DNA of 5,261 nt from Acidimicrobiaceae bacterium (lineage in GTDB: Bacteria; Actinomycetota; Acidimicrobiia; Acidimicrobiales; RAAP-2): assembly GCA_003135595.1 (NCBI GenBank), contig PLCI01000108.1, positions 25,407-30,667 of the forward strand, written 5' to 3'. Positions 1 through 5,261 of the stretch are shown one piece after another. The stretch's first letter is position 1, and each line of letters opens with the position of its first letter. Under the pieces are notes generated by a model. The model was not told where the DNA came from and did not search any database. It saw only the letters and a list, made by a program, of their open reading frames with translations. The position numbers and the translations under genes are program-made.

Positions 1-357
1 CGGGTCCTGGAAGACCATCGCGATCCGTGCTCCCCAGATCGATCGCAGCAGCCGCTCAGGGGCGCCCACGAGCTCGACGCCATCGAACAAGACCGAGCCC
101 GAGAGTGACGTGTGGAGCCCAGGCAGCAGTCCCATGATCGACCGCGAGAGCACGGTCTTGCCGGACCCCGACTCGCCGACGATGCCCAGCGTCTCGCCCT
201 GGTTGAGCGTCAGCGAGACGCCGTCGACCGCGACCAGCGGTCCCCGCGGCGTCTGGAATGTGGTGCGGAGGTCGGTGACCTGCAGCAGCGGACTCGTGGC
301 AGCCGGTGCGGACCCGGCGTCCTCGACCACTGCCGTGTCCTGCGCAGGGGAGCTCAC
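1..357 (-). CDS. Peptide/nickel-type ABC transporter ATP-binding protein (DppD/OppD-like), N-terminal part, cut by left window edge
   Basis: This is the cytoplasmic ATPase that would power import through the two permeases encoded just upstream. The visible 119 codons, read from a GTG at 357, give an N-terminal tail of about 24 residues, then the start of an ABC domain. The Walker A motif GESGSGKT lies at residues 61-68, and the Q-loop MVFQDP is at the end of the visible part (114-119, Gln117). The stretch LLQVTDLRTTF before Walker A and the phrase RIAMVFQDP are typical of the DppD/OppD group. The signature motif, Walker B and the C-terminal oligopeptide-binding extension lie outside the window. 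The start overlaps the permease stop as GTGA (354-357), and only a weak AGAAG precedes it, so translation is probably coupled to the permease. The family assignment is secure; substrate and DppD versus DppF-like position in the complex are not. A second ATPase may follow outside the window. Confidence 0.93.
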   Translation of the reverse strand, partial: MSSPAQDTAVVEDAGSAPAATSPLLQVTDLRTTFQTPRGPLVAVDGVSLTLNQGETLGIVGESGSGKTVLSRSIMGLLPGLHTSLSGSVLFDGVELVGAPERLLRSIWGARIAMVFQDP

Positions 358-1247
358 AGCTTCTGCTCGCTCGTGTCGAAGCGGAGCCGAATCTGCTCGC
401 CGGCGTAGTTGAGGGCGATCAGCGTGAAGAAGAGGGCGGCCGAGGGGCCGAGCACGTAGCCCAGCGTCGCGTTGATATCTCCCGATGCCCCGCCGATCAT
501 GTTCCCCCATGACGGCGTGGGCGTTGGCACGCTCAGCTGAAGGAAGCCGAGCGCACCCTCGGTCGTGATGATCCCGCCGAAGGTGAACACCGTGTAGGCG
601 ATGAGCGAGGGGATGACGTTGGGGAAGATGTCCTTGGCGAGTACTCGTCGCGCGGTGGCACCCTGCGAGCGTGCGGCGGTCACGTACTCCTTGGTGGCGC
701 ACGCGAGCGTGGACGCCCGCACGACGCGGTAGATGAACGGCACGCTGAAGAGTCCCAGGATCACGACGATGTGGAACTCGCTGCGTCCCCAGAAGTACAG
801 GAGGCAGATCACTGCGATGATCGCAGGAAACGCCAAGAGGACGTACATGACGAACGCCAGGGAGGCATCAAACCTGCCCCGCACGTAGGCAGAGAGCATC
901 CCGAGTCCCCCGCCGATGCCGATGCCGATCGCTGTCCCGGCGAGTCCGATAATGAGCGAGACTCGCGCCCCCCAGACGAGCCTGCTGAAGACGTCCCGGG
1001 TCGCCTCGTCGGTCCCCAACCAGTGTGCGGACGAGACGGGCAGGTTGGGAGAGAAGCCGTATCCCTGTTGCGGGGGATTGAGATGGAGGAGTCCCGCGAA
1101 GATCGTGGCAAGCGCCACGATGAGCAGCCATCCCGCGCAGCACCAAAAGAAGACGCCGAAGGGGCGCTTCGGCGCCTCGAGGATCTCTTGGCTCTCACTT
1201 GCTGGCGCCAGTTCGACGTCTGGGGCCTGCGGCTCGACGCTAAGCAC
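354..1247 (-). CDS. Peptide/nickel-type ABC transporter permease (DppC-like)
   Basis: This is one of two inner-membrane subunits forming the import channel. From a GTG at 1247 it is 297 residues, normal for DppC/OppC proteins. A polar, acidic cytoplasmic tail of about 30 residues precedes TM1 (about 33-55). The family's N-terminal block follows (WLGTDEATRDVFSRL, about 76-90), although the Gly usual before RD is Thr here. Further membrane segments lie near 96-119, 130-151, 158-177, 211-234 and 262-283. The cytoplasmic EAA loop, which docks the ATPase, is at about 187-210 (EYVTAARSQGA through FPN). The family's PSWGNMI motif sits near 245-251. A TTG at 1253 would add two residues, but GAGG lies only one base before it and seven bases before the GTG, so GTG is preferred. 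The gene overlaps the upstream permease by 8 bases and the downstream ATPase by 4. Transport of peptides is inferred from family only. Confidence 0.95.
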   Translation of the reverse strand: MLSVEPQAPDVELAPASESQEILEAPKRPFGVFFWCCAGWLLIVALATIFAGLLHLNPPQQGYGFSPNLPVSSAHWLGTDEATRDVFSRLVWGARVSLIIGLAGTAIGIGIGGGLGMLSAYVRGRFDASLAFVMYVLLAFPAIIAVICLLYFWGRSEFHIVVILGLFSVPFIYRVVRASTLACATKEYVTAARSQGATARRVLAKDIFPNVIPSLIAYTVFTFGGIITTEGALGFLQLSVPTPTPSWGNMIGGASGDINATLGYVLGPSAALFFTLIALNYAGEQIRLRFDTSEQKL

Positions 1248-2202
1248 GGGCAATCCTCGGATCGATGAGCGGCGTGACGAGGTCGATCACGAAGTTCACG
1301 ACCACCACAGTGACGGCAGAGAAGAGCGCTATCCCTTGGATCGTGAGGTAGTCATTCGAGTAGATCGCACGGAGCAGGTCATAGCCCAGCCCCGGGAGCG
1401 CGAACTTCACCTCCACGATGAACAGCCCTGTGATGAGCAGTGCGATGTTGTTGCCGGCACTCGTCAGCATCGTGATGGACGAGGGGCGAACGGCGTGGCG
1501 CCACAGGACCCGATTCGTCGTCAACCCCTTCGATCGGGCTGCGGTGATGAACTCCTCCTGCAGCGTGAAGACCATCTCGTTGCGAAGCAATCGGAAGTAG
1601 ATCGCGATGCTCCCGAGCGCGAGCACGATGGACGGCAGGAGCAGCACGTACAGGTTGTTGCCGATGTTCGAGATCCACGACCCCCCCGTCGGATAGGGGT
1701 TGGTGTCGGGACCCGGGAAGATGGGCCAGCGGATTGTCAGGAAATTGACCGCCCAGAGCACGATGATGAAGCCCGGCAGGCAGAACAAGCCGAAGGAGAC
1801 CGACGTCGACGCTTGATCGAGGACGCCGCGGGGTCGGCGTGCCGAGTACACCGAGAGCGGAATGGCAATGAGGAACGCCAGGAATTGACTGATGATGATG
1901 AGCTCGATGTCCAGCTTGTATGCGCCGCCGATGAGCGTGGAGACCGCCACGCCGGACGGCTCGCCAAGACCGAGGTTCCCGTGCAACGCGTGGCCGAGCC
2001 AGATGCCGTACTGAGTCCAGATCGGCTTGTCCAGACCCATCGCCTTGTGAAGGGCGTGTACCTGGGCGGGTGAGGCCGTTGGCCCGAGGATGAGGGCCGC
2101 CGGGTCGCCCGGCAGGAAGTGGATGAGGTAGAAGCAGCCGACCGAGATGATGAAGACGATGCCGATGAGTGCCGCGACGCGCTGCAGCAAGTATCTAGTC
2201 AC
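1240..2202 (-). CDS. Peptide/nickel-type ABC transporter permease (DppB-like), first gene of the operon
   Basis: This is the second channel-forming inner-membrane subunit, expected to pair with the DppC-like protein. It has 320 residues, typical of DppB/OppB. The N-terminus RYLLQRV begins TM1 (about 9-29), followed by the family motif HFLPGDPA (28-35). Other membrane segments lie near 99-121, 133-157, 183-203, 242-264 and 289-311, with a longer external loop at about 158-182. The EAA loop is at 217-240 (EEFITAARSKG through AVRP). The C-terminal signature is intact: VEVKFALPGLG (263-273), NDYLTIQG (283-290), and an ending in DPRI, as is usual in the family. The GTG at 2202 is the only plausible start: an in-frame TGA lies upstream with no other start between them. 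A G-rich run at 2207-2212 could serve as the ribosome-binding site. Being first in the operon without a binding-protein gene ahead of it is not rare in this family. Confidence 0.95.
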   Translation of the reverse strand: MTRYLLQRVAALIGIVFIISVGCFYLIHFLPGDPAALILGPTASPAQVHALHKAMGLDKPIWTQYGIWLGHALHGNLGLGEPSGVAVSTLIGGAYKLDIELIIISQFLAFLIAIPLSVYSARRPRGVLDQASTSVSFGLFCLPGFIIVLWAVNFLTIRWPIFPGPDTNPYPTGGSWISNIGNNLYVLLLPSIVLALGSIAIYFRLLRNEMVFTLQEEFITAARSKGLTTNRVLWRHAVRPSSITMLTSAGNNIALLITGLFIVEVKFALPGLGYDLLRAIYSNDYLTIQGIALFSAVTVVVVNFVIDLVTPLIDPRIARA

Positions 2203-2228
2203 GTCACCCCCCGGTCCGGCCTTCGGGC

Positions 2229-2234
2229 AGAATA
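2229..2234 (-). promoter_or_regulatory. Candidate -10 box for the leftward ABC transporter operon
   Basis: On the minus strand these bases read TATTCT, a TANNNT match to a housekeeping -10 element. Transcription would begin about 7 bases downstream, leaving a leader of roughly 20 bases before the GTG at 2202 that includes the G-rich run. No good -35 hexamer is seen at 16-18 bases; an overlapping TTGACT (minus strand, 2232-2237) sits too close to be its partner. This is a pattern match only. Confidence 0.35.
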
Positions 2235-2241
2235 GTCAAGC

Positions 2242-2281
2242 AACGTGAGCCCAATGGGCCGGCCACGTTCGGCCACAACGT
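2242..2281. repeat. Cluster of AACGT half-sites and a small palindrome between divergent operons; possible operator
   Basis: Three copies of AACGT occur in alternating orientation: AACGT at 2242-2246, its complement ACGTT at 2265-2269, and AACGT again at 2277-2281. The first two extend to a perfect 6-base inverted repeat, AACGTG (2242-2247) and CACGTT (2264-2269), with 16 bases between. The second and third form a 5-base inverted repeat around 7 bases. Inside the first pair is GCCCA-A-TGGGC (2249-2259), a palindrome with a single central base. The array lies between the candidate promoters of the two divergent transcription units, where a regulator could act on both. Short repeats can arise by chance in GC-rich DNA, so an operator role is a guess. 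Confidence 0.35.
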
Positions 2282-2286
2282 ACGAT
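2281..2286 (+). promoter_or_regulatory. Candidate -10 box for the glycosyltransferase gene, spaced for a leaderless transcript
   Basis: The hexamer TACGAT fits TANNNT and ends 7 bases before the GTG start at 2294, so transcription would begin at or next to the start codon. No Shine-Dalgarno sequence is present in that gap (only a lone GAG), which agrees with leaderless translation, common in actinobacteria. No convincing -35 hexamer is seen. The hexamer overlaps the last AACGT half-site, so a protein bound there could block it. Confidence 0.35.
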
Positions 2287-2293
2287 CGAGCCC

Positions 2294-3907
2294 GTGCTGA
2301 CCGCTGACGACGCGATCGGGGCGCCGCCCTGGCCTGGGCGACACGTCGCCGAGGGCTCGGTTCGTCAAAACTGGGACCTCGCGACCCTGGCGATGGCGGC
2401 GGTCGTGGCCGCCGACGTCGTCGTCGGGCTCTACTACCGCTTCACGACGAACTCGAAGCTCTGGCTGGACGAGGCGCAGACCGTCAACATCGCGAGCTTC
2501 CCGGTCCGGATGCTCCCCGCCCAGCTCCGGCGCGACGGCGCGCCGCCGCTGTACTACCTCCTCCTGCACTTCTGGATGGGGCTCGTCGGGCACTCCGACA
2601 TGGACGTCCGCGCCCTCTCGGGGGTCTTCGCCGTGCTCACCATCCCGGTGATGTGGTGGGTCGTGCGGCGTGGTTTCGGACGCGTCGAGGCGTTCGGCGC
2701 GCTCGCCATGCTCGCCACTTCCCCATTCGCGGTGTACTTCGCGACCGAGACGCGCATGTACTCGCTTGTCATTTTCCTCGTGACCGCCGGCATCGGCGCG
2801 GTCATGGCACTGCTCGCGCGCCCGACGCTGCCCCGCGCCGCGCTCGTCGCAGTGCTGACCTCCCTCCTCCTCTACACGCACTACTGGGCCTTCTACCTGG
2901 TTGCCGCGGTGGGCCTCTGGTTCGTGTACCTGGTCGTGCGCGACAAGGGGGCCAAGCGCCGCGGCTCGCTCTTCGGGCTCGCCGCGATGGCGCTCGGAGG
3001 TCTCAGCTTCCTCCCGTGGGTGAGCTCGTTCCAGTACCAGCGCGTCCACACCGGGACGCCGTGGGCATCAGGGCCGTCGCTCGCGTCCACCTTCGGCTGG
3101 ATCGGGGGCTTCATCGGGAACCAGAGCGTCCAGGCCCAGGCCTTCAACCTCCACCTCGAGCTCGGGCTCATCGCGTTCCTCATCCTGCTCATCTTCGGCT
3201 ACGCCGCGTCGCCGGTCGGCCGCGACGTGCTCGAGTTCCGACTACTCGGCCAGCCGCGCGCCCGCGTGCTCATCGTCACGTTCTTCGTCACGCTTGCGAT
3301 CGCGTACGTCGCGAGCCGCCAGGCGAACACGGCCTATCAGCCGCGCTACGCGTCGGTGGTCTTCCCGATCGCGGTGATCCTCGTCGGCCTCGGCGTCGCC
3401 GCCCTCCCAAACCGCTGGCTCCGCGTCGGCGCGATCTGCGCCGTCAGCGCGCTTGGTCTCTGGACGACCCACTGGGGCGCCCACGTCCAGCGTTCCCAGT
3501 CAGGCAAGGTCGCGACCGCGATGCACGCCCAAGTGCCGACCGGCGCCATCGTCGTCGTCTGCCCCGACCAGCTCGGACCATCGCTGCTTCGCTACGCGGG
3601 TCGCACGAGCTACACCTACCTCGGTTTTCCAAGGTTCACCTCGCCGTGGCTCGTCGACTGGGTCGACTACAAGAACGCCGTCGAGGGTCAGACATTGTCT
3701 GGTTTCTCAACTCGTGTGACGAAGCTGGCTAAAAACGCGACGTTCTATCTCGTGTGGTCCAAAGGCTACGGCGTCCACACGACGTGCGAGGACCTCGTCG
3801 GAGCGCTCGCCAGGGCCTCGGGACGGCCGCCGAGGACGCTCGTGGTCGCACAGAAGTACCAGTACTACCAATCGATGAACTTGCTCCGGTACGCGCCTCA
3901 CCCGTAG
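2294..3907 (+). CDS. GT39/PMT-like membrane glycosyltransferase (GT-C fold)
   Basis: This is a polytopic membrane protein expected to move a sugar from a polyprenyl-phosphate donor to an acceptor on the outer face of the membrane. Its 537 residues begin with a polar tail of about 27 residues and TM1 (about 28-47). The first external loop carries LWLDEAQT (56-63), whose Asp59-Glu60 match the acidic pair that holds the catalytic Asp in this superfamily. Other family blocks follow: DGAPPLYYLLLHFW (81-94), SPFAVYFATETRMYSL (143-158), YTHYWAFYL (194-202) and RYASVVFPI (351-359). About 10-12 hydrophobic segments extend to residue 391. A soluble, probably external tail follows (about 395-537), with VVCPDQLGP at 421-429 and Cys423 and Cys498 as its only cysteines. 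GTG at 2294 is the first start after an in-frame stop. The acceptor (lipid, glycan or protein) cannot be told. The transporter operon is divergent; the flavoenzyme gene follows after 29 bases and may be co-transcribed. Confidence 0.88.
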   Translation: MLTADDAIGAPPWPGRHVAEGSVRQNWDLATLAMAAVVAADVVVGLYYRFTTNSKLWLDEAQTVNIASFPVRMLPAQLRRDGAPPLYYLLLHFWMGLVGHSDMDVRALSGVFAVLTIPVMWWVVRRGFGRVEAFGALAMLATSPFAVYFATETRMYSLVIFLVTAGIGAVMALLARPTLPRAALVAVLTSLLLYTHYWAFYLVAAVGLWFVYLVVRDKGAKRRGSLFGLAAMALGGLSFLPWVSSFQYQRVHTGTPWASGPSLASTFGWIGGFIGNQSVQAQAFNLHLELGLIAFLILLIFGYAASPVGRDVLEFRLLGQPRARVLIVTFFVTLAIAYVASRQANTAYQPRYASVVFPIAVILVGLGVAALPNRWLRVGAICAVSALGLWTTHWGAHVQRSQSGKVATAMHAQVPTGAIVVVCPDQLGPSLLRYAGRTSYTYLGFPRFTSPWLVDWVDYKNAVEGQTLSGFSTRVTKLAKNATFYLVWSKGYGVHTTCEDLVGALARASGRPPRTLVVAQKYQYYQSMNLLRYAPHP

Positions 3908-3924
3908 CCACGTCACACGCCGCA

Positions 3925-3930
3925 TAGTGT
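3925..3930 (+). promoter_or_regulatory. Candidate -10 box for the flavoenzyme gene, spaced for a leaderless transcript
   Basis: TAGTGT fits TANNNT and ends 6 bases before the GTG at 3937. With transcription starting at that G, the box would sit at -12 to -7. There is no Shine-Dalgarno between the upstream stop codon and this GTG, and no recognisable -35 hexamer. The gene could still be read through from the glycosyltransferase, as no terminator hairpin with a T run is visible in the 29-base gap. Confidence 0.3.
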
Positions 3931-3936
3931 TCCCGG

Positions 3937-5261
3937 GTGGCTCGAGACGAAGGCGCGGCTCGAACCTCAACGCCCTACGTCGTCATCGGTGCCGGGCCAG
4001 CCGGGCTGACGGCTGCGTACCAGCTGGTGAAGCGCGGCCAGCCCGTCGTCGTCATCGAGGCAGACAACATCGTCGGCGGGATCAGCCGGACCGTGGAGCG
4101 CGACGGCTGGCGCTTCGACCTCGGCGGGCACCGCTTCTTCACGAAGGTCCAGGCCGTCGAGGACCTGTGGCACGAGATCCTCCCCGACGAGGACTTCCTC
4201 ATGCGCCCGCGAATGAGCCGGATCTACTACGACGGGAAGTACTACGACTACCCGCTGAAGGCCCTCAACGCGCTCAAGAACGTTGGGTTCATCGAGGCGA
4301 TCCGCATCGTCGGGTCCTACGCGTCGGCCAAGATCCGTCCTCCGAAGGACCAGACCAACTACGAGAACTGGCTCGTCGCTCGCTTCGGTTGGCGCCTCTA
4401 TCGCCGCTTCTTCAAGACCTACACCGAGAAGGTGTGGGGCGTGCCGGTGCACGAGATGCCCGCGGACTGGGCCGCCCAGCGCGTGAAGGGGCTGTCGCTC
4501 GGCAACGCGATCGTGAACGCGCTCCTCCCGCGCCGCAACCAGAAGGAGATCACGAGCCTCATCGAGGAGTTCCAGTACCCCAAGTACGGGCCCGGGATGA
4601 TGTGGGAGCGGTGCCGCGACCTCGTGGTCACGCTCGGCGGCGAGGTCCGCATGTCGACGCGCGTGGTCGGCGTGCACACGTCCGACGAGGTCGTCGACGC
4701 CGTCACGATCGAGCACGCCGGCGGCGCGCGCGAGCGGCTCGCCGCGGCCGCGGTGATCTCGACGATGCCGATGCGCGAGCTCGTCGCAGCCGTCGACCCC
4801 CCGGTGCCCGTCGAGGTGCGCGCTGCCGGTGACGCGCTGCACTACCGCGACTTCCTCACCGTCGCGCTCGTCGTGCCGAAGGCGGCCTCTTTCCCCGACA
4901 ACTGGATCTACATCCACGCCTCTGAGGTCAAGGTTGGCCGGATCCAGAACTTCGGCTCGTGGTCGCCATTCCTCGTCAAGGACGACAAGACCTGCCTGGG
5001 GCTCGAGTACTTCGTCTTCGAGGGCGACGACGTCTGGAACATGCGCGACGAGGACCTCATCGCGATGGGATCGAGGGAGCTCGAGCAGCTCGGCCTCGTC
5101 CGCACGAAGGACGTCGAGCGAGGGTTCGTCGTGCGAGTCCCGAAGGCGTACCCGTACTACGACACCGAGTACCGGCGCAACGTCGCGTCGATCGTCGAGT
5201 ACTTCGACCAGCATGCCAGGGGCTTGCACCTCATCGGGCGCAACGGCATGCACAAGTACAA
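3937..5261 (+). CDS. FAD-dependent oxidoreductase, UDP-galactopyranose mutase-like / protoporphyrinogen oxidase-like, cut by right window edge
   Basis: This is a predicted soluble flavoprotein; 441 codons are visible. After 12 polar residues comes the dinucleotide-binding fold: VVIGAGPAGL (15-24), with Glu41 at the end of the second strand in position to bind ribose, then GGISRT (47-52). DLGGHRFFT (61-69) resembles the substrate/flavin loop of UDP-galactopyranose mutase. Further blocks are SRIYYDGKYYDYPLKAL (94-110), FFKTYTEKVWG (158-168), ADWAAQR (176-182), FQYPKYGPGMMWE (212-224) and GRNGMHKY (434-441), where the window ends. In this family that last motif continues with Asn and a conserved Asp-His segment near the C-terminus, so perhaps 40-60 residues are missing. 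True Glf proteins are shorter and differ in most motifs, so I do not assign glf. The substrate is unknown; the adjacent glycosyltransferase favours sugar or glycolipid metabolism. GTG at 3937 is the first start after an in-frame TAG; no ribosome-binding site precedes it. Confidence 0.85.
   Translation, partial: MARDEGAARTSTPYVVIGAGPAGLTAAYQLVKRGQPVVVIEADNIVGGISRTVERDGWRFDLGGHRFFTKVQAVEDLWHEILPDEDFLMRPRMSRIYYDGKYYDYPLKALNALKNVGFIEAIRIVGSYASAKIRPPKDQTNYENWLVARFGWRLYRRFFKTYTEKVWGVPVHEMPADWAAQRVKGLSLGNAIVNALLPRRNQKEITSLIEEFQYPKYGPGMMWERCRDLVVTLGGEVRMSTRVVGVHTSDEVVDAVTIEHAGGARERLAAAAVISTMPMRELVAAVDPPVPVEVRAAGDALHYRDFLTVALVVPKAASFPDNWIYIHASEVKVGRIQNFGSWSPFLVKDDKTCLGLEYFVFEGDDVWNMRDEDLIAMGSRELEQLGLVRTKDVERGFVVRVPKAYPYYDTEYRRNVASIVEYFDQHARGLHLIGRNGMHKY

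Noticed and set aside
916..2073. 385-codon open frame antisense to the two permease genes
   Set aside because: It crosses the junction of two well-supported genes on the other strand. The product is rich in Arg, Glu, Asp and His in no recognisable order, a composition artefact.
2204..3049. 281-codon open frame antisense to the start of the glycosyltransferase and running through the intergenic region
   Set aside because: The translation is repetitive Glu/His/Arg/Gly text with no motif, and it would cover the divergent promoter region; the plus-strand gene explains the sequence.
2653..3732. 359-codon open frame in another forward frame within the glycosyltransferase gene
   Set aside because: The product is Arg/Ala/Pro-rich out-of-frame translation, while the main frame carries the membrane segments and GT39 motifs.
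3908..3936. Transcription terminator between the glycosyltransferase and the flavoenzyme
   Set aside because: The 29-base gap has no stable hairpin followed by a T run, so read-through is possible.
3967..5253. 428-codon open frame antisense to the flavoenzyme gene
   Set aside because: It lies wholly opposite a gene with clear family motifs. Its product is an unbroken low-complexity mix of Val, Asp, Glu, Arg, Leu and His, as expected from the reverse strand of GC-rich codons. No domain is recognisable.
3937..5261. Calling the flavoenzyme a true UDP-galactopyranose mutase (glf)
   Set aside because: The nucleotide-binding fold and several positions are similar, but overall length and most motif blocks differ from Glf proteins, so only a relationship is claimed.
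1..5261. Mobile element, CRISPR array, tRNA or rRNA
   Set aside because: No terminal inverted repeats, transposase-like frame, regularly spaced repeats or RNA gene pattern was seen; coding genes cover nearly all of the window.

Overview
The window looks like chromosomal DNA from a high-GC bacterium, most likely an actinobacterium (Actinomycetota). This rests on strong G/C bias at third codon positions, GTG starts for every gene whose start is visible, two genes without a Shine-Dalgarno, and an actinobacterial-looking GT-C membrane glycosyltransferase. I cannot place it more finely. Five protein genes fill nearly the whole window in two divergent blocks; I see no RNA gene, mobile element or CRISPR array.

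Left block (1-2202, minus strand): a tightly packed peptide/nickel-type ABC importer operon, read from 2202 towards 1. It holds a DppB-type permease, a DppC-type permease and the first 119 codons of a DppD-type ATPase, which runs off the left edge. The B/C and C/D junctions overlap by 8 and 4 bases, so translational coupling is likely. No substrate-binding protein gene lies in the visible part, so the cargo cannot be read; oligopeptide or dipeptide uptake is the default guess from the family.

Centre (2203-2293): a 91-base divergent intergenic region. It has a candidate -10 box for the leftward operon, three AACGT half-sites in alternating orientation, a small near-perfect palindrome, and a candidate -10 box placed for leaderless transcription of the rightward gene.

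Right block (2294-5261, plus strand): a polytopic GT39/PMT-like glycosyltransferase of the GT-C fold, then after 29 bases an FAD-dependent oxidoreductase related to UDP-galactopyranose mutase and the protoporphyrinogen-oxidase-like amine oxidase group. The oxidoreductase runs off the right edge close to its expected C-terminus. A lipid-linked sugar transferase beside a mutase-like flavoenzyme suggests a step in building or modifying a surface glycan or glycolipid; this is inference from family and adjacency.

Most of the window is ordinary. The points worth a second look are the glycosyltransferase/flavoenzyme pair, the apparent leaderless starts, the half-site array between the divergent operons, and the DppC start choice.
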